Shown here: positions 23,976 to 35,734 of the stretch, piece after piece
How positions within the stretch are numbered: the first letter of the stretch is position 1
Layout of the letters: each line of letters opens with the position of its first letter
Notes under the pieces: generated by a model
What the model saw: the letters and a program-made list of their open reading frames with translations, nothing else
The model's database searches: none
What the model was told of the DNA's origin: nothing
Source: Phoronis australis
Lineage: Eukaryota > Phoronida > Phoronidae
Direction: 5' to 3'
Length of the DNA: 62,000 nt
NCBI GenBank assembly: GCA_002633005.1
Contig: NMRA01000045.1
Span: 167,456-229,455, forward strand
Position numbers and translations under genes: made by a program

Positions 23976-25799
23976 CACTTGTAAAATGTCTATTTTCTAA
24001 GGGTTAAAAATATTTGGAGGGCACTTCTTCCTCTACCCATCTCGCTTTGGACCTGACAATATTGCCATACATTCGTTGTTTCCTCAACGATTTTAAAGTT
24101 AATAGTCACTGTGGGTTTGACAGGAAAAGCGAGGTTCAATAATCTTAAACATTCGCTATGATAGTACAAGGAAACAACTGTGTCAGTAAATGGACTATGC
24201 AATGACTCCTCCCTTGATCATTCTGTCGGTTGATGTTTAGCAGAACGGCAATGTACCGTTTTAATTTCACTCTGAAGTATTTGCTGTCTGCAATCACAAA
24301 ACACAGCCAAATCCGTTAACTTTAAATGCGAGTCCAATTTATTTGAATAGTTGCAAACTGTACATAGGCTTCAGTTTTCGCAGCCCTCTACTTGGTCGGT
24401 TGCAATCAAATCGATTTTTCTAAGAAAATCGTCTGATTTTTTTTATTTACGTCATCAGGGCGCGGTGTCACGTGATGTTTATAAGGTATGATCCGATCAG
24501 CACACTTGTCTAGCTCTATATCAAAGATTTTATAGTATCTTTGGTTATATGTTACAAATGACCAAGCACCATTTCTGTGCCGACCTAGACTCTGGAGCTG
24601 CTGACGTCACACTGCAGCTTCTAGATCAATTCTTAGGATTTAGAATTTACTGAAGCAAACTAGATGGGTCGAAAGTATAGCGGACGTTGAGGTAGGTCCC
24701 GAATGCTGGGAGTCCTATAACAGCATTTGAGAGGATGACCTTTCTTTCCCTGATAAATGGTATATACAAGCGGCATAATCGAACCATCCTTGCGACGGTT
24801 GTGGATAAAAAATGCCCAACTAAAATCTGACTCAAAATTAATGTATTCTCTTCCTGAGAAACTTAATTGATTAACAGTGCTAAAATTGGTTTCATATTTG
24901 TTATTTAAGTATTTGGTGTCATTACCAAGTTTTCTTCGGAGACGAGTGAGTTTTGCTCACCAAGGCGGTTGGGTACGATAAGCCTTGGCTGGTGTCTGCA
25001 TTACAGGTTTTGAACCCGATCTCTAAGCGGGAGACAGCTATTACATTACTTTCCACTGTTAAATTTTAAATTCGCGCTTTCACGGATGCGACAAAGTTGT
25101 TTTTGCTTTCGAATAAAAGAAATGCGTTCCACCAACTTCGAATGAAAAACTATCCAGTTACGAGTGGGGTTATACTAAGTAGAGGAGTAAAAGTCAAGGA
25201 ACTAGCGCTATGCGTTCTGCATGTAAACTGCTTTCTAGAGAACCCCATCTGTATCGTGTGCGTAATTAAATTAGGTGCAACACCATAATCCTGACAGACC
25301 CAACTGAATTACGTCAAATCATCTCTTTTGGTCTCGCGAGAATCTTAGCTATATGAATGCAACCAGCAAACCTATGTTTTTAGCAAACTTTGCTTCGGCG
25401 AAGCTTTAATCACCTCCTGAAAGATGCCGCAAAAATAGTAAATTGCACGTTTGCGTGTCACAAGCGCACTGTTTTCGAGATGATGACGGCCGTCTCACAC
25501 AAGGGCCTTCTTGTATTGGTAAATATCTCAAACTGTTTCACAAATCATAACTAACAAAGGTGTCACCAGGGACGATTAAACTATAAACGTCACACGTCTC
25601 TTCTTAAGAACCCTGGAATTGCTAATAACAAGTAGAAATTGTCGATTTTACGAGGTGCAAGGTATCTTACCGAAAGCCATGATTGCTTTCTGAGCTCTTT
25701 ATTTTAAAAAATAAGCAAAATCCAAGTATTATTTCAGATCCAGTAGCATTCGTACCAAAGTGACCTCTATTTAAACAGAAAAATGACACTTAAACTCAC
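23976..25799. other. No gene supported
   Basis: No exon or repeat was identified with confidence. A segment at 24955-25030 has a weak tRNA-like look (GGTTTTGAACCCGATC as a possible B box) but no convincing fold. Confidence 0.5.
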
Positions 25800-25980
25800 C
25801 GAGTACGTCACTGTCGTCTGCCATTTTTGGTGCAAGGTCTCGTTCTCGATCGCCTTCCAGGCGTTCTCGATCGCGGGTTGGCCGGGGTGTATCGGAGGCC
25901 AGTGACATTTGACTTTCTCGGCTGTTGAAACACGTTACGTTCAGACACAGCCTTACTCGTAAACCCACATTGCCCGGCAT
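25800..25980 (-). CDS. Candidate first exon (MADDSDVL), minus strand
   Basis: The minus strand reads ATGGCAGACGACAGTGACG from 25824 and meets a strong donor, CTCG before GTGAGT, at 25800, coding MADDSDVL plus one base. The frame upstream is open to 25980 without another obvious start, and the CAAAATGG context favours this ATG. The phase (1) equals that required by the PHYHIP-like exon at 18570, and no other receiving exon was found between them, so the two may belong to one gene with a 7.2-kb intron that holds the LINE. This link is inference. Vertebrate PHYHIP has an FN3 domain in between, which I did not find here. The stretch further upstream to 25980 is then 5' UTR. Confidence 0.4.
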
Positions 25981-26208
25981 ATACCTTTAGAGATTAAGCC
26001 TGAAAGCCCAGTAGGCCTACTTTGTTAATAGTTTGTAACTTCTTATAAACTGCATATTTTAGACAGCTGCCACTTACTACGGCGACCATATAAAGTGGTG
26101 GTGCGCCACCAAAACTAAAAAATAAACTTAAAAATCCAATTAAATTCAGTTAAATAGGGAAACATTTTTGGTGTTGTGTTGAGTGAGCATTATTTGGGCT
26201 TTTAAGCC

Positions 26209-26270
26209 AATGGATTTCAACAAGTTCATTCAAAACTTAAAAGTTTTGAATGAACTTGTTGAAATCCATT
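26209..26270. repeat. Perfect 30-bp inverted repeat with 2-nt loop
   Basis: AATGGATTTCAACAAGTTC... is followed, after only two bases (AA at 26239-26240), by its exact reverse complement ending GAACTTGTTGAAATCCATT. The arms are 30 bp with no mismatch. Confidence 0.95.
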
Positions 26271-27245
26271 TTAATAAGTTTTTAACTAAATTGAAGCGGA
26301 AAATATCTTTAATTAGTCAAACACTGGAAACATCAAGCTTTTCAAGGTTAATTTCACTCAAAATTAAATGATAAGCTTATTTTGTAAAACAGGAAAGGAA
26401 AGCAATCCCACCTGTATGCCAACCCACGTAACCACGAAGATTTCTCCCACTCAACCCTGTCGACAATCCTCCCCCGCGATTTTATTTCCACATGGTCTTC
26501 CCAGAGAGGTTACCCCTTCAAATGTGCATAGTCTTTTCGCCTTTTTTTCTCACATACACTCAGAAGATTAAAAATCTAAATACTCTATAATTTTTGTGTA
26601 TATCAACTGAGTTAACGTTTTAGGAGTAATTGTAAATTAGTCTTTTAGATACGAAGGTGCCAGAAAAATAAATCAAATTTGAATCAATGATTAAGGATTG
26701 GTAATCGGAATGACAGTGAGTGCTTTTTACCCAACTCTCCACCGACCGGGAAATGGTCGGGCCAGCGGGTGGTGACCTGTGCATGGAATTTTTAGAACTT
26801 TTTTGAATTTTTTGAACTCATAAAAGCTCTTGTTGCGCAGCCTGCGGCGGAGTAAAATGTTACCGATTTTAAACGGTGACAATTTTTTCGTTTGTGCATG
26901 CTACCCTATACCGTGCCACTGTTGTATGGGATTTGTTAACGCTGTATTTCGCAGTGTTCTTCATATGACCAACGAAAATCGATTCAGACTGCCTGTTTCA
27001 GTTTACCGGCTGGAACTTGAACAAAATCCATAACGTAGAATTGCCGTGAGGACTTGACAGGGGCCTCAGGGGTCTCACACTCCACTGATTTATCCACATT
27101 ATTTTGAAAATGCTTTGCCCAGTCACACATTGTGTGTCATAAAAGATATAAGCATACCTGCACCTGACGAAGCAAGTAGAAGTACTCTCGTTTATCACTT
27201 TGGAGTAGACTCACAGTCTAACTGTATTTTTCTGTTGACCCCAGA

Positions 27246-27286
27246 CCGTCCGGAGTTGCACCATCGATGATACCAACTCCGGACGG
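27246..27286. repeat. GC-rich 13-bp stem with 15-nt loop
   Basis: CCGTCCGGAGTTG (27246-27258) pairs with CAACTCCGGACGG (27274-27286). The loop contains ATCGAT. There is no mismatch and the surroundings are AT-rich. Its role is unknown. Confidence 0.9.
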
Positions 27287-28786
27287 CGGGTCTCTCACGG
27301 CGACGACTTTAGCGTTATGGGTCTCCTGTAACTAGTGGAGCCAGTTCTGGCTTTACCTATTTAAGAATTGAGCTAGGTAGCTCAGTGACGAATGCGTTCA
27401 TGCGTCATTTTCGAATTCGCAATTTAAGGGATGACCATGCAATTCGAGTAAAATCTGAATCCTTTTCTCGTCAGTGGTACTTTCGAAGTTCTTGTTCATG
27501 GGTAACGGAAATTATTACTCTCCGACGAGGTAGCCTAGGAGGTTATGACTGTTTTTGAGTAAAATTTTGTTTTAGCTAGCTAACATGGCACAATGCATCT
27601 TTAAGGACTTGGAAAGTTACCTTAGACCATGGTCCGTAGCTCGCGGGAGACTAGATTAACATCATGGGCAAGTGGGTGTGGCCTGTCGAACGACTGAACA
27701 GTATTTCCAAGTTAGTGCAGAAAAGTTACACTGAATTACTGAGACGAATAAGCTACTTAAAATGTTGGTTCAAAACCCTAAAATTTATGTGTGTAGCCTC
27801 GTAGTGTCCAGATAGATGATTGTGTGGCCACGGAACTATTGTGGGTATTGTAGTCTGACCTTATCACCTTGCCGTTATCCGGGAACACATTTGATACTGG
27901 CGTTATTGCCTTTGCGCACAGGAGGCTTTTGGCTATTGCGAACTGCCTCTGCCTTTAATAACTACTACTCTAGATATATTTAAATGATTTTGGACTCGTG
28001 TTGAAGACCAATAATGATGCCGGTGGGTCATTAGGTATGTTGAAGTTATATTTCTTACTATTTTCCAGATGATCTGGTTGTGTATGTATAGCCAGCCAGC
28101 AAGCTGTATGAATGAAGACTATCGACCGTCAAAATACTAAGTAAGGTACCACTGTGTGTATTTCTTCCGTAGACCCCGAAATTGCACACAGCCAGGGTAG
28201 TTCTGCTCGTCAACTCTCTGTTAAACCTGTATCAGCATGTAAAGCTAAAAACCGGACGGGGTGCATGCAAAATCTGGGAATCCACCGACACTCACCTTTA
28301 CAACCGTTTAAGTGAAAAACAATGCAACAAATGTCATTTTCTTGCGTTATTCTCGACCTTTTGTAACAATGAAAAGTATGATGTCATTTTAAAAACAGTA
28401 TGCTCGTGTCACGCGCTATTTCCTAAATTTTTGCAAAAACTTCGCAGCAGCAAAATCTGTTCTGAAATTTGTTTTTTCGGTATCGAAATTCTAAGAACTT
28501 GTAATGAAGTGAAACCAGTTCCGATAATTTGTTGTGACGTGTACGCAACCTCGTGAAAGAACAACAGTTGATTGGAAAATCGGTGAAAAAAGAAACTGGC
28601 CAATAGGTAACACCAGGCGCCGAAAGCCAAAGCAGATCACTCCACAACTGTAGCAGCAGAATAACGGTAGAACGCTTTTTTCCGACACCGTAGATTAATT
28701 TAGTTTACTCAAGGAAGACTGCAGTATTTAATGGCACTAATTTTGTGTCATATTTTATCTTACCACTTTTTTACCCTCATCGGCGC

Positions 28787-28813
28787 AAAGCTGTATATTT
28801 AGTATACAGCTTT
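28787..28813. repeat. 11-bp inverted repeat
   Basis: AAAGCTGTATA and TATACAGCTTT are separated by five bases. Confidence 0.85.
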
Positions 28814-28884
28814 GTACCAAGGCTAGTGTATGTAGTGAAAAACCACATAATCCAAGTTTCGAAACTGGTACCTCTTGCTTCAAA

Positions 28885-28935
28885 GTTCAACCTGGTTTCC
28901 AGTCCCGGAGTCACTGAAATTTTCTACATCGGCGC
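28885..28935 (+). repeat. SINE-like remnant, sharing a tail with 29.3 kb
   Basis: CAACCTGGTTTCCAGTCCCG followed by GAGTCACTGAAATT and TCTACATC matches the 3' part of the tRNA-like repeat at 29240-29340. Its 5' half has no clear A box. Confidence 0.5.
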
Positions 28936-29239
28936 CCAACTAAGGAAAAATCCACAATTAACCCTGAGATGTAAATATTTGTTCCCAGTGGCGGATGGGG
29001 AGGGGGCGACCTGTAGTGGTGGATTCAGACCACATAGAGAGCGTCACTGACTGCAAATTGCAGGACTCAGGGAAGTGTTGCTGAGAGCAAATTCCAGGAC
29101 GCTAGGGTGTTGCTGAGATCTAAAAGGCGGGAAGTGCGGTTTTTCCGCAGAAGGGGGAGTAGTGTTGTGAAACGTTCATGACTTCCGGTTGTAACGACAC
29201 ATACAGCCAGATAAAACCTCTCTAAGTTGGTTGCCAAGT

Positions 29240-29340
29240 GGCAACTGCCTCTTGGCCCAATGGTTTAGACACTTGGCCGCCACTCGTGCAACCTGGGGTC
29301 AAGTCTTGGAGTCACTGAAATTGTCTACATCTATAAGACA
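29240..29340 (+). repeat. tRNA-derived SINE-like repeat
   Basis: TGGCCCAATGGTTTAGAC resembles a tRNA A box and GGGTCAAGTCTTGG, about 40 bases on, resembles a B box. A shared tail, GAGTCACTGAAATTGTCTAC, follows. This matches a SINE head rather than a real tRNA, because no full cloverleaf can be drawn. Confidence 0.5.
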
Positions 29341-30937
29341 GTCATTGAATTGAAACGGCTGATTAAGAAAATTGAACTTGAAGTATCTGTGTTCGAGCAA
29401 CCTAAATATTATTGGACGTTTTGGCACATTTTGCATTATATTTAATTGGAAATGCTACGCTTTGTTGTAAATTCTTTACTGAAATAAAGACTTTACCTGT
29501 TACTATATCTTGTCACTGCAAGCCATATTTGTGTTCAGACTGATCTTTAAAAGTGACAATTAATAAATCCTCAGAGAACCTAAATATTGGGCATCATGTT
29601 TCCGCATATGCCACTCTGTGGAAATTTGACTAACCATTTTATGACCACGGGCACCTTGACACCTAATTGCAGCTTGTGTTTTGATATATTTGTTGTTATA
29701 ACACAGCTCAATAAAATATCCATAAAATATAATCTGATGTCAGCACTGAGTTGTTTCGATGAATAAGTGCAGACGGCTAAATCCTGTGCCACCTCACTGC
29801 AGTTTTTAGTATCTCAGTTGCCTTCTTGATATGACATGCATGTGTGTGGCCGGGGTTTGACTTGAGTTTAAAGACAACGAAACATGAAACAGTGATGTAT
29901 TGTCAGTTCATTGAGATAATTTCATCGTGGAAAAAGATTTTGTTTTCAATTTTTATAACCAAATTATGTGATCATCCATTTTAGGCCCACTTGAGGAACT
30001 AAATTGCACCCTCTCTCGGTGAAATCAAAAGGAGGCAATGCTTTAAGAAATGAGACAGTGCCAGACTTTGAATCCGTTACAAAAATTGATGTCATTTATT
30101 TCTCAGGTTATGCTTCAGGTAATATCTTATAAAAGTTCCGATATTTAGATCTGTCTGATATTTAGGTACACTATGTGTATTGTAAAATTGGAAACTAGTT
30201 ACTTACGGCACTGGTCAGATATAGCAGTTCCTGATTTTGAGAACCAGTTTCATCCACTAAATAACAGTGATTGCTTGGTTTTCAAAATGAGATATCGCAT
30301 ATCCGACCAGTGCCCACTCGGTACACTCTCCTTGCCTGTGATAGCTGTTTATATGAAAGCCAATCTGTCATTGTGAACTGTACACAACCTTGTGGAATAA
30401 GAACAGTTGAGTGGAAAATCAGTGAAAAAATGGCCAATAAAAAGTGCACTTTTTCATGATGCTTAATATTTTCCCCTCTGCGCTTTGAAATATCTTACTG
30501 AAGCACCTAATCTTGTCATCGCACAGTACATTGTGAATAAAGTACTGTCTGTTTGATTCAATCAGGCACCAACATGATTATGAATGAAGATTGCCATGTC
30601 AATGAGCTTGCATAATCTATGAATGGACTTAAAAGTTTGGTATCGTGGATAAATCACTGCTTGCAACATTTTGTGTGCTTCCTCAAGGCCCATTTCTATA
30701 GTGTGGCTCTATATAACAACAGATTCAGTCGTATATGAGAATTCTTTGCTGTTGTACAATTTTGAGGGACTTCTGTCATATTGCCTTTATGCTAGGAGGA
30801 CTTCACATCTATAACTGTTTGGCCTAAGTGTGTTGGTTAGAACTATTCATTGCTTTATGTTCAGGACTGCTTTTGAAATCGTATCATCCACGTGAACTGT
30901 GTACAACCATTATTGTGAGTGTGAACTTTTGTTTCAG

Positions 30938-32064
30938 GTTTTGTCATGGACAAGGATTACTGTAAGTTGGAACTAGAACTAAAGCATGTGGCTGACCAGA
31001 GTTGCAAAGATTCAGCTGTGCCTAGGTTCAATGAACACCGTGTAGGCAAAAGTATGGAATGTGATAGGGTTGACAATGATGGCAATGCAACAGAGCTGAG
31101 TGGAGATGGGTGTTATATAAAACAAGAAGTGATTGAAGACGTGGGTGATCATGAGGGAGTTGGGTATCTAGCAGCTCACAATTTATTTGTACCCGCAGAG
31201 TTCAAGTTGGAGTGTGACGATTACAGTGGTGCTGAAAACAATGCTGTCGCTTGTACATCAAATGAATCACTGACAGTGATGCGTGCTGGAGTCAACACAT
31301 TCAAGGACGTTGTTTGTGGACTGTCATTTGATGAAGGCAGTGCTGTTCTGAACCACACTGGAGCTCATTCCGTTGAGCAATCCTGCAGAGATTCTTATAT
31401 GGAAAGCCAGAAACTTGCTAGGATCAGAGTAACGCACACTGGTGATAGACGGTATAAGTGTAGTGTGTGCGGGATGTCATTTAAATACAGCAATCAGCTT
31501 ACGCTGCACACTAGAACACACACCGGAGAGAAGCCATACATGTGTAGTGTGTGCGGAAAAGCATTTAAGCAAAGGGGGGAGCTTAATATGCACACAAGAA
31601 CGCATACTGGAGAGAGGCCATACAAGTGCAGTGCATGTGGAAAAGCATTTAAACAAAGTTCATATCTTACTGTACATACAAAAATACACACTGGCGAGAA
31701 ACCTTATGAGTGTGGTGTGTGCGGAAAGTATTTCAATCTAAGGTCCTATTTGAATAAGCACACACGAACACATACCGGAGAGACACCACACAAGTGTGGT
31801 GTGTGTGGAAAGTGTTTTAAGCAAAGTTCTTATCTTTCTGTGCACGCAAAAATACACAATGGAGAGAGACCATACAAGTGTAGTGTGTGCGGAAAGTCTT
31901 TCAAACGAAGTTCATATCTTACTTTGCACACAAAAATACACACCGGCGAGAGACCATATGAGTGTGGTGTTTGTGGAAAGTCATTTAATCTAAGGTCTTA
32001 TTGTATCAAGCACACAAAAATACATTCTGCCAAGATATCATACATGGTCCAAGGTATACCTTGA
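30938..32064 (+). CDS. C2H2 zinc-finger protein, seven tandem fingers
   Basis: A probable DNA-binding nuclear regulator of 372 residues. The exon follows the acceptor TTTGTTTCAG at 30937 and the first in-frame ATG is at 30946, so a noncoding 5' exon is expected upstream. Residues 1-118 are acidic and carry a SUMO-acceptor-type motif, IKQE (58-61). Residues 120-141 look like a worn finger (VCGLSFDEGSAVLNHTGAH). Seven intact fingers of 28 residues start at 170, 198, 226, 254, 282, 310 and 338, each with CxxC, 12 residues and HxxxH, joined by TGE(K/R)P-type linkers. Fingers 3, 5 and 6 share SSYL in the recognition helix, and fingers 4 and 7 share NLRSY, so blocks of fingers have duplicated. The C-terminus is short (SAKISYMVQGIP). 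No SCAN, KRAB or BTB domain is visible. The DNA target is unknown. Confidence 0.9.
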
Positions 32065-33084
32065 CCTCAAAAGCTCCGTCGCCAGTTATTCAGTCAGACA
32101 ATCAAGTCGCGCATCCCAAACTTAGGTCGCTCTGTTTTTGAAATAGCTTGCTTTTCAGGGCTCAAAAGTCCAATTCCACATTGGTATAGCCATCAAACTT
32201 GCTGCAGGGCTCTGAACTTAGCATAACGTCAAATTGCCAAATTCGACCTGGTCCCGAAATCTTGAATGCAATGGTGTGAATTTCTTGGCCTTCACAGATG
32301 ATTGCCAGTGCCAGTTTAAGAAACTAGTGGGTTTGACCTGAGGCATAGTTGGTAGTGTTAGAAAATGAATAAATGAATAGAACTGGACATCTGAATTGAA
32401 AAAGAGGCACATCTTGAATTTTGCCAAAGTGCAAGGGTCTAATGTCCGCAACAACGCCCAAAAATGCCACAGTGGCGTTTTTTGTAGTGGAACTGGCATT
32501 ACTGGTAATTTACAGGTTGTGGTGTGGTCAGCCTCTGGCTATTTTTGCCAAATTAAACCAATTCTGACTCCCGTCTGTTTGTTTGTAGTTGAGGTTTGAT
32601 TGTGTGACGTTCGTATGAACTGAGAGTTTCAGATGTACTGATTTCATGAAATAAACATATGAACCAAAGGTATTGTGTTTTGGAAAAAAATATTAATGTT
32701 TATTTTGGAAGTTACAGAATACAAATTTTGGAAAGATTTACAAGTGAGTTCTTGCGACTCTGTTACCTTTCACGAAGATCCAGCGGCATAACAAGTTGGT
32801 CCACCTCTGCCTCATATGGAAAAATAGGCCATTCAAACAGCTTCATGGGCATCCCATGCCCGTCTGGAACTTTGGAACCGAGTGAGTGTCGGTTTTTAAT
32901 ACCGAGAAAAGATGAAATGCTTTCGAAAAATGAATTTGTGGCTCAGAGTGAAAGTCCGTTCGTGACTGTTCTTGATAAGCGCCATTTCCATCAACTCGAT
33001 TACACTGAGAACCCGCTTAGGATAAAGTGTCGTCGATTCATACGTGATAAACATTTAATAACAAAATTATTTCAAATGATGCTT
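32065..33084. other. Zinc-finger 3' flank; no further gene seen
   Basis: Probably 3' UTR and flanking DNA. A 146-codon frame at 32659-33099 has no recognised domain or splice context, and I leave it uncalled. Confidence 0.4.
32650..32655 (+). terminator. AATAAA polyadenylation signal
   Basis: AATAAA about 590 bases after the zinc-finger stop codon; a plausible 3' end for that transcript. Confidence 0.4.
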
Positions 33085-33383
33085 CAAAAATGTTTGTGAA
33101 AAACGGAGAACATCTCAAACAGGGAAAACTGCAAATACCAGAGACTCGTACACCACCACGATTTAACTCCTAATTTGATACTAAGAGACCTACTTGTTTA
33201 TGGTCCGTAGCGTTTGCGCGCGAAACCTACTTCTTTTTGTAATGCTTACTACACTTTTTATATTCTGTGTAATCGGTTCGTAACAACTTTGTTGTATTTA
33301 AAATAGTCTATAATTGCCCAAAAGACCAAATCCGTTTTTCGTGCTGACAATAATGACGGGATTGCTTTGGAAATCGTCTTAAG
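33085..33383. repeat. Left half of an older repeat split by a TTAA element
   Basis: It aligns with 38536-38836 (shared TAAGAGACCTACTT, GTTTGCGCGCGAAA, CTACTTCTTTTTGTAATGCT and TGGAAATCGT). The match stops exactly at TTAA (33384), where the inserted element begins; the right half resumes at 37929. The GGCGGATC-type left end of this copy is not found. Confidence 0.8.
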
Positions 33384-33551
33384 TTAAAGGAGAATGCCAC
33401 CCGATTTAATTAGTCTTTTTTACAGTCTTAATCGGTCTATATCCACATCGCCTCTTATACGGTCGACCTCACCTTGCCGAGAGGTGTCGCTTTAACCTGT
33501 GAGGAAGGTGCGAAATGACGCAGCGACGTCAGTGGTTCGTCTGCAGAGTGA

Positions 33552-33829
33552 ATGCCGTTATATTGCGGTGCATCGTTCTCGCTTCGAAGAAAGCGAGTAT
33601 ATCTTTTTTTCGACTTCCTCGAGAGCCCGAAATGCGTAGGAAGTGGCTCGCGGTAGTGAAGAATGAAAGGTACGCTGTTAATAGCAAGTATGAGGCCGTT
33701 AAACATCTCCGTGTCTGTGGCCGGCATTTCGTCGACAGTTATTTCTCTGACGAATTCCGGCTTACCAAAGAACTATCCATACGTTCCGTTGCCTGTGCAT
33801 GTTCACGGCGACTCTCTAATATTTCTTGA
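33552..33829 (+). pseudogene. THAP zinc-finger domain relic, frameshifted
   Basis: One frame from ATG 33552 gives MPLYC, the usual start of a THAP domain. The next frame then gives ASISFFRLPREPEMRRKWL, an RVCGRHFVDSYF block and an F-rich end, that is, the central motif and the C-x2-H zinc ligands of a THAP domain. A one-base shift near 33566 separates them. THAP domains bind DNA in P-element and Kolobok-type transposases and in host factors. Here it lies just inside the left end of the TTAA element, so it is probably the N-terminus of its lost transposase. The rest is cut off by the element beginning at 33861. Confidence 0.7.
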
Positions 33830-34709
33830 TCAGTGTATTCCGCCGGGTTCGAACTGATAGCAAGGAGTGTACGAGTATAGGAGAGTTCACTCCGCCATTT
33901 TACCATTCGCCGCAATGGTTACCGGTCGAAACACTAGCGCTCCAAGCGGTGAATAATCAATACTTACTTAGGAGCGCAGTCCGAACAATGTAAACACTGA
34001 TGAATTCATACTTTAATGACGTTCAACGTGCAATAAAATTACTGTGTGATTGAAAATGGTTAGAATACGTAAACTAACATCCACTTATAATCGAATGAGA
34101 ATGAAAATGTGTATTTTAATCAATATTAAAGTGTATTTGTTTTTATTCTTTTGAAGCTCCCTTCAAAATCTATCACGGTTTTGTTTCATGTTTGAGTTCT
34201 TAACAAGGCAAATTATCTTTCCTTATAACAGTTCATACCTCCATGGACAATAAAATTTGAATGATTGCTCCTGGGGGTTCAGAGGGTAATTTCCCACAGG
34301 TGACAGCTAAGGGGGTACAAGGCAAAAACCATGTGGGCGCCAAATGGGTGTTGACCATCTCCCAGGGGGGTTACATGGGAGGAGTGCTAAACAGGTAAAA
34401 ACCAATGGGGTATGCCACATGGGTGTTGAGCCATTCCCATTGTCATAAATTTTGGTTGCTCCCCTGACCATTGACAAACATGTTGCTCCCAGCTCACTGC
34501 TGGTTTCACCTCCACCCAATTTCGCATGTGTTCCTTATTCAATGCACCAGGATACTAACAATGTGAATAATTGTTTGGTGTAGTGGGTGTTACACATGTA
34601 AGAAGAAGAAAGCAATTCATCACTACCACAAAATCGTAATATAATTTTAGAACATCCCATTATTTCTTGGACATTCCAGCATAGGGTAAACTCGATTGCA
34701 CTCTCCCAC

Positions 34710-34895
34710 GCGCGCACCCAGGGGGCTCGGGGGGCTTGAACGAGACAAAAAGTCCGAGAAAATGGGACAAAAGTCCACTAAAGAAACGGAAACGCGCAAT
34801 TCACAGTGGTGGTCCCCTTTTTTTTTTTTTTAGTCCGCCCACTCACTTGTTAGCAAAAGGTCTACATCGTCGGGAATTCGAGCCCCCCCCACATT
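34710..34895 (+). repeat. Dispersed repeat, copy 1 (matches 41255-41462)
   Basis: Shared landmarks are CGCGCGC..GGGGCTCGGGG, AAAATGGGACAAAAGTCCACT, CGCAATTCACA, a long T run, TAGTCCGCCC, TTAGCAAAAGGTC and GGAATTCGA. The class is unknown. Confidence 0.8.
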
Positions 34896-35494
34896 GAGTA
34901 TATCCCCACCATAACCAGTCCAAGCTCAAAATGTCATGACAAAAAAGTTAAGAGGTGCTGAACAGCAATCAAAATATTCACTAGCCACACAACTTCATAC
35001 AAAACTGAATTAAAAAGACTTTTAATGGATGATAAAACTAAAATTTTTATTTTCTATACCCACTGTTCATATTATCAATAACAGTAAATATTTCAGGTAA
35101 GCTAAAGCTAGACCACAAGATCATATTTGTTACTTAGCCACAACTGGAGCTTAAATTAATCACAATCTCCAAAAACGTACAAAATAGGCAACACATACAC
35201 CAATACAACAAGAAAATCTAACCAACCTTCTCACTCTCTATTCACTAGAAAACAACAGCTCTTTTTGCCAACGAAATGCGTTGAAGCTGATAACTAATTT
35301 ACTCACAGAGGTGTTTCAGTGTCATTGAGAAGCAAAATGATATGGATAGCTTGGGTTTAACAAAATGTCAGCCCACCATTCAGACTCTAAAAGACCCATC
35401 AGTTTCACTTTGGCTCTCTTCAAATCACAGGCTAACCATTCATAAAATGTTTCAATCTGATCAACCTTAGTAAAATACGAAAACCAGATTTTGA

Positions 35495-35734
35495 CTAATT
35501 GTCCTTTCTACACGTGATGTTCCAGTACTTGCTTTGTGAGACGATAATCAGAAATGCAAAAAGCCTATTCCACAGCTGTAACATAATTTCCGTAGAACTT
35601 TTTGACGTCTTCATTTTTGGTGGACTGGGGACATCAAATACTGCTCGGGCACTGCATTCAATACCAGCTTGTTCTTCATTCATCAACATGGACTCCTCGA
35701 AGTGATGAGAGCATAAGTTGCAGTTCTTGGACAA
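35495..35734 (-). pseudogene. C-terminal half of a THAP-like domain
   Basis: The minus-strand frame reads NCNLCSHHFEESML, then ECSARAVFDVPSPPKM, resembling the C-x2-H ligand segment and the AVP-type end of THAP domains. It has no ATG start and no visible N-terminal CxxC half. It could be an exon of a spliced element gene whose first half is not recognised. Confidence 0.4.

Larger units (their letters stand above)
25981..30937. other. Intergenic stretch with hairpins and SINE remnants
   Basis: No coding exon is supported. The stretch contains the perfect palindrome at 26209, hairpins at 27246 and 28787, and two related SINE-type remnants near 28.9 and 29.3 kb. Upstream exons or the promoter of the zinc-finger gene probably lie here but cannot be placed. 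Confidence 0.5.

Noticed and set aside
24955-25030. tRNA gene suggested by GGTTTTGAACCCGATC
   Set aside because: No complete cloverleaf could be drawn. At best a worn SINE head.
26209-26270. Palindrome as a microRNA precursor
   Set aside because: A two-base loop and fully paired arms do not fit a normal precursor.
27370-27430. tRNA-like GGTAGCTCAGTGACGAATG
   Set aside because: The A-box-like stretch is good but the following B box and acceptor pairing are missing.
32659-33099. 146-codon + strand frame after the zinc-finger gene
   Set aside because: No domain, no splice context, and it overlaps the start of a repeat.
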